A stretch of 64,000 nt of DNA from Favolaschia claudopus (lineage: Eukaryota; Basidiomycota; Agaricomycetes; Agaricales; Mycenaceae), in contig JAWWNJ010000031.1 in the NCBI GenBank assembly GCA_037176885.1, forward strand, positions 1,240,001-1,304,000. The letters run 5' to 3'. The notes under the pieces were generated by a model. The model did not search any database. It had not been told where the DNA came from and saw nothing but the letters and a program-made list of their open reading frames with translations. The translations under genes were made by a program, and so were the position numbers. Below are positions 1 through 9,845 of the stretch, piece after piece. Positions within the stretch are counted from its first letter, which is position 1. Each line of letters begins with the position of its first letter.

Positions 1-408
1 TTTTTTATCTTGTTTTCGTCCTTCCGGCGTTGTTTTTCCTCCGCTGCCTGGAACTAGATGAGAAATCGCATATGCCTTATAGCTTGTATCGCGCACCACT
101 CGACGCTGGTCCGCAATCTCCGCTAAGATTTGGTCCTTGTACGGGAAAGTATTCGGAATGCCGGGATCCTTCTTGTGCTCTTCATTCAACGTTCAGCAAT
201 ACAGCCAAACATCTCAGCTGCAGAAACGCACTGGACTTCCACTGAGGATTCTTTTTTGCAGCCTTGGCCTTTTTCTTCCTACTCTCTCGCACTTTATTCT
301 GGATCTTCTTGCGGTCATTTGTGCTTCCGCGATTACTCGTCTCTGTTTAGAGCAATGAGCGCAGGCTTTTATGATTGGCTGCAGCATACTTTTGCGGATA
401 CGAGGCAT
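1..408 (-). CDS. GRN1: Nucleolar GTPase, GNL3/Grn1 (nucleostemin) family, N-terminal part
   Basis: Partial gene running off the left edge. Spliced exons are 408-390, 342-232, 179-97 and 53-1, with introns of 47, 52 and 43 nt. The product begins MPRIRKKTSNRGSTNDRKK, continues through a Lys/Arg-rich coiled coil (RKKKAKAAKKNPQWK) and reaches KKDPGIPNTFPYKDQIL, the signature junction before the circularly permuted GTPase domain of nucleostemin-type proteins. The GTPase motifs themselves lie outside the window. Family knowledge: these proteins act in the nucleolus in 60S ribosome assembly and export. The very short first exon (19 nt) makes the start easy to miss, but the Lys7 codon formed across intron 1 restores the family N-terminus exactly. 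Exon 4 entry (FQAAEEKQRR) is the least certain splice. Confidence 0.85.
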
Positions 409-946
409 GTTGGCGCCGATAGAGACTCAAAAGTGTAAACGTTCCGGAAGAGAAAAGTTCTGGGCGCTTAAACTTTCCCCATATGGACTTCGATCATGGG
501 CGCTTACTGTACTAAACGGATTTTCAATGCAACTTGTGGTGTACGCCACAAACAGGAAAGTTGGGCCGAGTTCTAATTTTCGCTGCTCCCATGGGTGTTG
601 GGGGAATGAACAAGGATGTATTGAATGGTGTACGGTACGTACGTACAATACAGCAGATGGGCGCTTAGACAAGTGACTTACCATCACAGCTTCGATACGC
701 GCCGACTATTTTTTGACCACAGAAATGGTTTGTGGCGCTCACTTGCAGCGCAGCAGTTCGTATTCACGCCTTGGTATTCATGATCTTTCGACGGCAGCCT
801 AGCCCGGTGTACGGACGTATAGACTCTTGGTACTTGCAAAACAAATTTGACACGATAGCGAGTACAAGGAAAACATTTGCGACGACGGAAAACTTGACAA
901 CTTGGGATCATTGATAGGCAACAGGTCCACTCTTCGAGGGATTTTG

Positions 947-1239
947 CTGTCTCGGTAACCCAGCCGTTCATAAGACATCATGATCCGCCTGACAGCGGAG
1001 ATTCAAAACGTAGCGCAGAGATGTCTTATGAACGTCTGGGGCACTTACCCCCGCGGACCCCCCATCGAGTCACAAAGCGTGACATTTGGCTGGGCGGCTG
1101 ACAGCGCTACGCGGGTGATGTGACTCGATGGGGGGTGTCACTATGGCAATACCCCAGACGTTCCGGTGCGATTCTGCGTTATGATTTCGATTGAAACTCC
1201 GCTGACAGCGGCACCGGAACGGCTGGGTTACCGAGACAG
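947..1239. mobile_element. Foldback MITE-like element with 9-bp target-site duplication
   Basis: Non-coding 293-bp element in the space between the GTPase and Tra2 genes. Its ends are perfect inverted repeats (ctgtctcggtaacccagccg at 947 and its complement ending at 1239, about 23 bp), and it is flanked by the direct repeat gggattttg at 938-946 and 1240-1248. Homology between the arms extends inward: the stretch near 1031-1073 (aacgtctgggg ... cccccatcgagtcaca) is complementary to about 1117-1161, so nearly the whole element can fold into one hairpin. Each arm also contains its own hairpin (965-979 with 1020-1034; 1159-1169 with 1211-1221). A 9-bp duplication fits Mutator-like elements best, but no transposase is present and the superfamily is inferred. 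The rest of 409-1382 holds no convincing gene. Confidence 0.85.
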
Positions 1240-1382
1240 GGGATTTTGTAGAGAAAAGAAATTGGGGAACTTGAGGCGCCACGAAAACCTCTTCATCACT
1301 TGCATACGTTGAGCCGCTTGCCCGTCATTTTGTTCATTGCTCTTCGACCTATTTGCAACGACGACGGGACGCCTGGAATGAA

Positions 1383-2385
1383 TTACCAGCGGGCGTCAGC
1401 GGGTGGAGCTGCCGCGGGCGCCGCAGCCGGAGCATCATAGTCCCTGCGAGGGCTGCCACCTCTTGGGGGGCTCCTGGAGCGACGTCTGTCAGGTGAGTAC
1501 CTTCCACCCCTCGACGGAGGGGGGCTGCGGCGATCGCGCCAGTCTCGGCTGTCCCTGCTATCCCTGCTGTCTCGTCCATAGTAGTCGCGGTCGCGATCAC
1601 GGTCCCGGCGGTCTCCTCGGTCGCGGTACGAGTCACGATACGAGTCTCTTCCTCCGTGGTGGGAGTCGCGTCCAGCTGAGCGACGATGACCCATGTATTC
1701 GCCAGGGGTCGGGTTGTGAGGGCGGTCCGTGACCGAATAGTCGACACGAATGCGACGCCCGTTGAGATCCTGCAAGAGGTCAATGTCATATCCGGACTGC
1801 GATGAAATGTACCTACGACACCGTTGAGTTCCTGTATGCAACGAGTTGCATCCTCGACAGTGGCCATTTTTATGAAACCAAATCCACGAGAACGGTCGGA
1901 CTGGTTGCGAGTCAGCGAGGCTCAACTCGAAGCGATAAGAACACAAACCCTTTGATCATAGACAATGGTAACTTTTTCGACTCGTCCGAAGCGACTAAAC
2001 TCTTCGTCAAGATCACGCTCTTGAGTGCGGATGCTGAGACCGAAAACACCGAGCACGTTGGAGGGGTTGGGGGCCTGCTGAGACTTGTGAGTCATCGGGT
2101 TACTGTGGGGTAGTTCAGCAGACTGACAATTGGGGCGTGAGTGGGTCGCCGGGAAGGAGGAGGAGACCTGCGACGGTAAGGAGAACTCCGGTAGTCCTCT
2201 CTGGGAGCTCCATTGCGAGGGGGACTGCGGGAGCGAGAACGGTTGCGTGGGGGTGCCCCATCAGCAGGTATCGCGGCAGGGGCGTTATAGTCATCCGCGT
2301 AGGGGTCTACGGGGGCAGGGTTCTCGGCGTACTGCAAGTGAATGTGAGTCGACTGAGGCAGCGGTAAGAGCGTAGAACTTGCCAT
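1383..2385 (-). CDS. tra2: Tra2-like SR splicing regulator (RRM protein)
   Basis: Four exons: 2385-2128, 2083-1949, 1900-1817, 1769-1383; 287 aa. An N-terminal Arg/Ser-rich segment (about 45-80) is followed by one RRM (about 95-170) with RNP2-like LGVFGLSI and RNP1 RGFGFIKM, then the Tra2-type linker PHNPTPGEYMG, and an RS/RD-rich tail with RDSRDSRD runs. This RS-RRM-RS order plus the GRRIRVDYSVT stretch is diagnostic of transformer-2 proteins, which bind exonic enhancers and promote splice-site choice in the nucleus. Introns of 44, 48 and 47 nt fall inside the RRM at the expected gaps. The gene starts 307 bp from the divergent eL18 gene, so the two probably share a promoter region. Confidence 0.9.
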
Positions 2386-2692
2386 GTTGTGGTTCGGACC
2401 AAGAAGGGTGTGTATGGTTCTATTACTTTTCGCAGCCTCAAGCCCACACTCTCACGCCGTAGCGCCACACTACAAAATGAGCCCCAAAATCCAGAGTAAA
2501 ATGGAGGAGAATTCACAAGCATTCGCACAATGAACTCGAGTAAAACTGAGGCTTGAACGAGTTGAAAAATGGGCCAAGCAATTTTAGGGAATTGCGAGGG
2601 TAAAGTCACGTGGAACTAGTCAGTCGGGTCACGTTTCAACAATTCACAACAAGCGCGCACCGCAATTCCTTAACGACTCTCAGCAAGACCAG

Positions 2693-3459
2693 ATGGTGAG
2701 CTCGCCGTGTAACGCAGTCCCGAGCTTCAGCTAAGTACGATAGGGTATCGACATCGCCCACCACCACGTCAAGAAGGGGAACAGGACCGCCCCCAAGAGC
2801 GAGGACCCATATCTTCTCCTCCTCGTCAAGGTCAGTCAACTTTTTTCCTGTTAGCCTATATCTGTCGGCTTACATCTAATTCAGCTCTACCGGTTCTTGG
2901 CTCGGCGCACAGATGCCAGCTTCAACTCGGTTATCCTCCACCGCCTCTTCCTCTCCAAGATGAATCGTGCGCCGTTGTCTCTGTCCCGGATCGTGAAGGA
3001 GACCGCCAACACCGTCGACCGCGACAACAAAATCATCGTCTCTGTTGGCACTATCACAGATGACATCCGCCTCCTCGAGGTCCCCAAGCTCACTGTTGCT
3101 GCTCTGCGATTCACGCGCGCAGCAAAGGAGCGCATCCTCAACGCTGGCGGCGAGGCATTGACGCTTGACCAGCTTGCCATGCGTGCCCCCACTGGTGCCA
3201 ACACCGTTCTCCTGCGCGGCAAGAAGACCGCCCGGGAAGCAAACAAGCACTTTGGCATGGGTTCGTATTCATCGTAAATCACTCTTATGCCTCTACTAAT
3301 TTTATGCATTGCAGGTCCCGGAAAGAACAAGAAGCCTTACACCATCTCAAAGGGTCGCAAAGTACGCTTGAGTTCCATCGTCGAATTCTGCTCTCATCTC
3401 TGTCTTTATAGTTCGAGCAAGGTCGTGGGCGCAGAAAGTCCAAGGGTTTCAAGGTCTAA
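2693..3459 (+). CDS. RPL18: 60S ribosomal protein eL18
   Basis: Five exons: 2693-2695 (only the ATG), 2744-2830, 2885-3260, 3315-3361, 3412-3459; 186 aa, the usual eL18 length. Splicing the lone ATG to exon 2 gives [13 protein letters not shown], and the body contains [14 protein letters not shown] and [13 protein letters not shown], ending KSKGFKV, all characteristic of eL18. It is a structural component of the cytosolic large ribosomal subunit. A first exon consisting only of the start codon is common in fungal ribosomal protein genes. Introns are 48-54 nt, too short to hold a typical snoRNA. It faces the unrelated acidic coiled-coil gene tail-to-tail. Confidence 0.97.
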
Positions 3460-3607
3460 ACCTTACTCAAAATTCACCAGTCTCGGTGGGCATGGGAGCT
3501 CGGGATGGTACTTGCTATATGTGTTATGCCAGGCTAATATTACACTCTTTGTATGCATCTTATCCTCTCTCGTATGCCCTGACGCGTCCTCGGTCCGTTT
3601 CCCTTCT

Positions 3608-4471
3608 CTAAGACCCATGAGATTCGATTCTACGATATGATGTTCTCCGCGCCGCGTCGCTAGCAGAGACCCATTTCTTCGGCGGCGGCGCAGGAGGACC
3701 TGGTGGCGGCGGCTCCGGCTTGGGGTTGGCTTTTTGCCGTCTCGCCAATTCGTGTTTCTTGGCCGCGTCACTTGCCTTGACCCATACACTCCCGTGCAGG
3801 GGCGGTTCGTGAGGTAGACGCGTTATTTTGATTGTTAACGCGCCCGCACTTGGACTAATGTGCTCGACCTCCGGCATCCCTGCGTTGGCCGCTGCCGCAG
3901 CCTTCAACTCTTCCTTCAACTCCGCGATTTCGTCCACGTCGTCGTCTTCCTCGTCGTCTGGAGTGAGGGGGCGGTCGTGGGATGAAGGATGTATCAGACT
4001 TTGGAAAGCAGCCTCGACGTTCGCGTCGTTAGTCGCGGCTTTCAGCGCCGCAGCTTGGTCGTGTTCCAGGTCTAACCGACTTATCGTCGGGCTATGGCGC
4101 GGCGGCCGACCAGGCGTATCCCGTCTCAACTTCCGCACCAACCGTTCCCGCTGCAACGCATGCTCGAATTCCTCCTTCGCAAGCCTCTTAATAGCTACGC
4201 TTTCAGTTTGGTAGTCTTCAAATAAGAGTTCCCGCTCGTGTTTCCGGTCCTCCTCGTCCATATCCTCCATGTTCAGGTTCTGCATCTTCCGCTCGAGACG
4301 ATCCTTCGCTTCCTGAATCATATCCTGGAACGAGTCGTGAATCAATTGCTTGCGTTCGGACTGCCATTCCTCGTCCGGTTCGTCCGTAGAGTAGTCAGAG
4401 GTCGGCGAGATGGGAGATTGCTCCCCCACGTCGAAGGCCGCCATCGCGCTCATCGGTGGGGTGTGTAGCAT
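3608..4471 (-). CDS. Acidic coiled-coil protein of unknown function
   Basis: Single-exon frame of about 287 aa from the ATG at 4471; a second ATG at about 4453 is an alternative start. It is not recognised. The N-terminal third is acidic (YSTDEPDEEW), followed by a heptad-rich charged helix (about 25-125: QDMIQEAKDRLERKMQNL, EFEHALQRERLVRKLRR), an Asp/Glu run near 180 (DDEEDDDVDE), a short Ala-rich helix, and a Pro-rich tail (PEPPPPGPPAPPPKKWVSAS). The related phrases VWVKASDAAKK and KWVSASDAARR form an imperfect internal repeat near the C-terminus. No signal peptide or membrane segment is visible. The long frame on the opposite strand is low-complexity Ser/Ala and looks like a shadow. A nuclear or scaffold role would be a guess. 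Confidence 0.7.
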   Translation of the reverse strand: MLHTPPMSAMAAFDVGEQSPISPTSDYSTDEPDEEWQSERKQLIHDSFQDMIQEAKDRLERKMQNLNMEDMDEEDRKHERELLFEDYQTESVAIKRLAKEEFEHALQRERLVRKLRRDTPGRPPRHSPTISRLDLEHDQAAALKAATNDANVEAAFQSLIHPSSHDRPLTPDDEEDDDVDEIAELKEELKAAAAANAGMPEVEHISPSAGALTIKITRLPHEPPLHGSVWVKASDAAKKHELARRQKANPKPEPPPPGPPAPPPKKWVSASDAARRTSYRRIESHGS

Positions 4472-4663
4472 TGGGAATCGAAGCAAAGTGCTCGGTACGT
4501 GGCCCGCTGTTCCCGAGATGTTAAATACTTAGCATACCCGCCTCGTGTTCGGCTTTTACCCCAGTCGCCCAGTTCAGTATTTATTTGATCGTATTGTAGC
4601 GAGATTCCAAGAATCTAAGTCAGCGCCTATGTACAATTACTAGCCGGATGCTATCTATTTACT

Positions 4664-6598
4664 CTACTTTTGGGGAGGGACAATCTGGTCGAACGAAGGA
4701 GGGACCATGAACTGCTTCTCGTTCACGGGGGTCGTCACTGTCGAGTTCACCTTCGCTATCCGCGTCGCCTGTCTCGCTTGCATGCCACGAAGACCCTTAG
4801 TTCCTCCGGCGTAGAAAAAGGCCATGCTGCCGCCAATGATAATGTGCCCGTAGAACCCCAGACGACCCCATGCTGTGATAGAATCTTTCACACCGAGAAT
4901 CATGAATGGAGCCGCGGCGAAGTTGAGCAGAAGCACAGTGAGAACTGTCCCCAGCATGTCGTATACGCGTTTGGCGAGCGAAGGTGAGGCTCCGGGCGCT
5001 GGAAGAAGCAGCGGCCGGATGTTAGCGCGCGCAAGGCGAGCGATGGTGGTGATGAAGCCGCCCGTCACGAAAGTGAGGTAGTAGCCGCCCGCAATTCCAT
5101 GCTATAGATGCCTCAGAAGCAGACACGGATGAAAATGAGCTGTACGAACCCAGAAAGCACTAGTTGCAAAAGTAATCATGCTACTTCTAAAACCAGGTTT
5201 CTTGCCTTTGGGAGTGACGCGCTTGTACACACACTCCCTCAGCCAGACGTTGGTCTTCATGTTCCATGAGTCCAACAGGACCTTGAAATTGGGCGCGAGC
5301 TCGATCATAAGAGGGTTGACGTTTGCGGCACCGTCCCATGTTGTTCCGCCGGAGAGAGAAAGACCAGTGAAACCAAGCCCAGTCAGGATACTAGCACCCT
5401 GGCGCGAAGTTAGCGCGGAGCGACAGAGGGGATATAGGGCCAACTGCACCTCTGTGAGAGTCCAAACAGCATAGTATTTCATACGCTCCATTACACCACA
5501 GAATTGGTATATCGCAATCCTTTTTACTGCATGACGAACAAGCTCCCAAGGTCGAGATATGAACGCACCTTGTAAGCATACTTTGGTCGACGAACCACGG
5601 CGTCAGAGCGATACCGTAGTTCCAAGTCGGCGCAAAGACTACGAAAATTCCGAGGTAGGCAAGCCCGGAGAACATCTTGCGGTACGCGACTCGTTTCCTC
5701 CCCGAAGGCACATTTCTTCCGTTCTTGCCTTTCGCCTTGAGTTTCTTGAACGGCGTCTCGTTGATCAAATCCATGTAGTCATTAAAATCAAGATAGGGCC
5801 CGACGAGGATTCCCGGGAAATAGAATCTGAAATTTGTTAGCATCCAATGTTAGCAATAGACACGGGTACGCACGAATATCCCAAGAATTCCAACAACGTC
5901 GGGAACTGTGTGATACGTTTGGCCGTTTGCCATTTGTCGAGATCCTTTGACGCGTCAATAAACAGTCGCGTCGCGTCCAACCAACCACAAAGTATCCGCA
6001 CCTCAGCTGCCCTCCTTCCATCATATACATTCCACGCAAACGTCGTCAGCTTCATAGTCAGCACCATCTGCGGACCCGTAACTTCAAGGGTTTCATAGCT
6101 AAATTGGAATATAGATCGAATGACATGGCTGGCCAGGATCCAGATAAGCGCCAAAGTATATAATTCAATGTAGCAACTTACTTGAAGGTTAGATGGCCCA
6201 TGACGACTCTGCCATGGCGCGTCAACAGTATCCAAGAGAACAGTCCTTTAAAGCTCACGCGAAGACCAGCCAGGGCATATTGGATCCATGGTAATACTTT
6301 GCGATAAAATATGTCGCCAAAACGCTGGCCAGTAGCTGGAAGAACGCGCTGTACAGGTTCAAGACGGGGAAGAAGTATAGTAGGGTAATGCCGATGTTGA
6401 AGAGATGCTTCAGAGTAGGCTGGTCAGATGGTATCCGAATGAACAGGCTGCCCAGCGGATACGCGACCAGCAAGCATGTAATGAGCTATAGTTTCGAGAA
6501 TAAGTTTGGGAACGATACAAAGACTAGTCGCGACTTGCCTTGACTTGGTCGACGGATGCGCCTGCAGCGCCTGCGAGCGGCACGAAGAGGGCGTCCAT
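4664..6598 (-). CDS. ALE1: Lysophospholipid acyltransferase (MBOAT, Ale1/Lpt1 type)
   Basis: Nine exons: 6598-6539, 6485-6259, 6208-6182, 6128-6002, 5944-5874, 5826-5569, 5519-5450, 5398-5150, 5101-4664; 508 aa. It is a multi-pass ER membrane enzyme that transfers acyl groups to lysophosphatidylcholine and other lysolipids. Visible family blocks: SYETLEVTGPQMVLTMKL, FYFPGILVGPYLDF, DSWNMKTNVWLREC (catalytic Asn region) and SAFWHG, where the catalytic His is split from its Trp by the last intron. The first intron (6538-6486) begins GCAAGT rather than GT; using it keeps the conserved VDQVKLI junction. Every exon junction keeps frame and the length is normal. The C-terminus ends QIVPPQK without a canonical dilysine pair. 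Confidence 0.95.
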
Positions 6599-6800
6599 CG
6601 CGGACTGAAGAGAAAAGTTGGGGTGGCGGCTCGTCTCACGAACGTTGGAAAGCCAAAAAAGGCAATGCTCCCCAAAACATGGAGCGGAAGCAAAATTAGC
6701 CACTCAAACATTTGGAGTGCCAAAGAAATTATTTGAATTCATAGAGCCTCTCAACAGAGGGATATAAGGCCTGAACTACTCTACTTATTTATTGGTCCAC

Positions 6801-7710
6801 CTAGACCTGGTGCACGGTCCCAGCCTGAACGGACGCAGGTCCAGTTCCCCCCTCACTTGTGTTCAAGTGGTGCGCAGTGTGCTGTGTCTCGTAGCCGCCA
6901 GCGCTGACTGTGCTTGGCCCGTACGAAGCAGGCTGAGCAGTCTCCGGCTGGGAGGTCGCGGGGGGAATGGCAGGACCGGCACCAGGAGTGAAGAAAGGTG
7001 CCTCTGCAACGGAAGACCTCCAAACCCCGGTGTGCTGGCGGGAATGTGCGATGATGGACAAAACAAGGATAAGGATAGTGTAGGCCATGACTATCAAGTA
7101 TTCAGGAAAACACTCAGGTCGATATAACGCGCTACTCACGAATGAGCCAGTTCAGGAAAGAAAAGGCTTGGACGGCCTGAGTTTCTCTGCAGGCAGTGTT
7201 TACAACGTCGGAGATATAGTCGCAGCCTGAGATGAAAGCGTTTGCTTGGGTAGTGTCCGCGGCAGTGGCGAGCCACAAAACCCAGAGGATGGCTGATTTG
7301 GGTCGACACGAGTAAGCACATCGCGAACACGAGAAAGAGAATGCAACTTACAGAGCCACGAAAGCTCGAAAAGGACCATAGAAGTGAACATGGCGCCATG
7401 GTGGAGGAATTCCATGACAATCCTATCAATTACGATGAGGAAGAGAACGAGGGGCACTCGAGTAGACAGAACACACATTATGGGGACCGTAATCATCGTG
7501 ATAACAGAGGTAGCAATGGCGAGTGCAGCGAACTCAAAGTAGCCATTGAGATATTTCTCTGTTGTTGACGTCAAGGCGGCACTCAGACCAAGCACAATGA
7601 CGGAGAAGGCAACAACAACCGCTGTATACTGATTAGATGGATTCAAGGCATATTAGTCGCGAAAAGAACTCACACAGAGCAGCGAGACGGATGAGAGGAA
7701 TGACTGTCAT
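6801..7710 (-). CDS. MARVEL-like four-transmembrane protein
   Basis: Four exons: 7710-7674, 7621-7352, 7292-7140, 7090-6801; 249 aa. Four hydrophobic helices are visible: about 5-30 (LIRLAALSVVVAFSVIVLG), 40-70, 75-100 and, after a loop with paired cysteines (SGCDYISDVVNTAC), about 150-172 (AYTILILVLSIIAH). This topology, with the helix 3-4 loop and the motif TQANAFISGCDY, is that of fungal MARVEL-domain proteins of plasma membrane or vesicles. The cytosolic tail is Pro/Ser/Ala/Gly-rich and of low complexity (about 175-249). Assignment rests on topology, so the function is inferred. Start chosen because the preceding stops close the frame and splicing of the 37-nt first exon restores helix 1. 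Confidence 0.75.
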
Positions 7711-8797
7711 GATGATAGACTGTTGAGGGGGGAACGTTGAACAAAAGCGTCAGGGTCCTTGACCAATTTTAATTTATACACCTGCCAAGCGACATAGGAG
7801 TCTTTCTTGTAAGCGCGGCGGAGCTATATTTAATATGAACCCGGATTGTCAGAATTGACACTTGTCAAATTGAAACTTGAAAAGCCCTTCAACAGCTATT
7901 GGCCAGTGTTGTTCTTTCATATTGCGTCCAACCCCAGGAACGACTGAGAAAGCTTGAGTGAAGGTCGATAAGAGACTGGTGTTCCCGAAAGTTTTGAATC
8001 GCGGCCGGTTTGCGCGAAGAGGGAGGCTTGCTACGGCACATAGTACACGCGGCTGATAAATTCAATGGCCCAGCCTGTGCCACAATCGAAAATCGGACCT
8101 TGGACAACGTTGCAGGTGGTTTGAACATATCATCGATTATCGCGAAGGTGTCAGACACTGCCGGGTCCGACATTTGCGTTGACACCAAGAAAAACTTGCG
8201 ATCTTGAGAGGGATGACCGAACGCGCACGCACAGCAAGTTGGCAAGTCCAAGTTTTGACAGGAGGAACGCAACGAGAGGAGCTGCTCTGAAACGTTGGTG
8301 ATGCCGTGCCAGGAGGGCTTGTTATGGCCGCACAAAGCAAGAATCCCGACACGGCACTTCACAGTTCAAGCTCAAGAAGTTGTTGACTTGCACCGGAGAA
8401 TCGGACCGGGTCGCCGAACGCGCCGTATGACCGTCGACGCGAATTTTCTGAGGATCTTAACGTTCTTTCACGGCCCCTGCAAATGAACGTGTTCGACAGG
8501 CACTACCAATTACTCTACTCCTTTGCAGTCAAAGTACAGCTATCCAGATCTTCAGGCTCGCGGGTCAACGGTTATCGAACTCACCAAACCTAAACTCGAT
8601 ATGGGAGCGCGCTTATTGTGAGCTTGTAGACAAACGACAATGGATAGCGAATTTGACGACAGTTACAATTAACAATAGAGATAGTAGCAATTCCCATTGC
8701 GCAACCCCCACATCGCCGAAAGACCCGAGCGAAAATTTTACCCAACCTTGCACTGTGTGATCGAACATCCAAATAGCCGAACGCCCATCCTATAAGA
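7711..8797. other. Intergenic region with one weak open frame
   Basis: About 1.1 kb between two minus-strand genes. The only notable frame is minus 8173-7889 from an ATG (begins MSDPAVSDTFAIIDDM, ends LANSC), about 94 aa, with no recognisable domain or hydrophobic segment. Upstream in the same frame there are only non-ATG starts. It may be a small unknown gene or chance. The part from 7711 to 7880 is the likely promoter of the MARVEL-like gene, and 8480-8797 is AT-rich 3' sequence of the next gene. Confidence 0.35.
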
Positions 8798-9414
8798 CTA
8801 AGAAGTCGAGGATGGGAAATCTTCGACGATGAATTCGCGCTTAACGTCCGGCGCGTCGGCATCGCCATCTCCCAGAACTGAGCGAATGAACCAGTTGCCG
8901 AAAGAGGTGTCGACGAGGTGCGCGTCACCAGTCTGCACGGAAAACTCCAAGTGTGGGCGGCGTGCGGCAAGACGGTGGGTGACGACGTGGCAGATGAGAA
9001 CGAAGAAGATGAGGGATAGGATGATCATGGTGCGGGCCTTGCGCTGAAACTGGAAGGGGGTGGAAACCAAAGGCGCATACGTGCTAAAGCGTTCGCGGAT
9101 AGAAGGCTTCGGGGAAGGGCTGAGAAAAGCTATGGAGAAATCCCTGGCCGAAGATGGTGAAGAAGGCGTCACAATTATCATCGGCGGGGAGTCTTTCTCC
9201 GTCTTGAGAGGTAGGGAGAGGTCTACTGGAGGTAAGTCGAAGCACAAGAGCCAAGTGCGCGACATACCGAGAGGGGGGGGTATCAAGGTATAGTCTATGC
9301 GGTGAGGGAAGCGGTGGAGACGAGGAGCTGTGGGGTATACGACCGTCAGAAGATCGTGAAGAGTGTTATTTTGAGCAAGAGCAACGTACAGGCACGGTGA
9401 GGGACGCCAGACAT
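8798..9414 (-). CDS. Small single-span membrane protein, unknown function
   Basis: Three exons: 9414-9390, 9327-9268, 9225-8798; 170 aa. Frame continuity across both introns (62 and 42 nt) supports the model; the first two exons are too short to show as open frames. The product has a Pro/Ser-rich N-terminal half (about 1-75), one strong hydrophobic helix (about 92-112: TMIILSLIFFVLICHVV), and a C-terminal region rich in acidic residues (GDGDADAPDVKREF). No cleavable signal peptide is evident, so a tail-facing single-span protein is inferred. Not recognised. It is divergent from the WDR89-like gene with 431 bp between starts. Confidence 0.65.
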
Positions 9415-9845
9415 GATTGATCTATGTGAGCTGGATATTGGTGTTCTGTCACCAGAATCGCAGGGAAAAGAATGTGGGTTGAAAAAAGAACGTGGACCAG
9501 CGTGGTCAGTGGCGAGCAGAGGGTCGGTGGAGGGATGACCGACGGTGGGAGGAGGAGAAAGAGGTAGTGGGATTTGATCGTAACTGCCGGCGGCCGTGCA
9601 ACATTGATCCAATCACCGCCGTGCCTGCCTTGTTCCTCAACGTCGCCTCCAACGATGAGCTCAGTGTAGTTCTCGACATCCTACATTAAATTTTCCGTTC
9701 CATTTTTTGCTTTGAGCTTTTTTGAATCTGTCCAGAATTTTTTGAGACTTCCTTCTTCGCGCTGCGTCATTTATGGGCGACTATTTACCAGCGCCTTCTC
9801 AATTTTCCGATTTGGAAGTTGTTCTTCGCGTTTCTCCGCGTCGCG

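Noticed and set aside
3828..4214. 128-aa plus-strand frame rich in Ser and Ala
   Set aside because: Mirror of the acidic coiled-coil gene (runs of GAG/GAT give CTC/ATC on the other strand).
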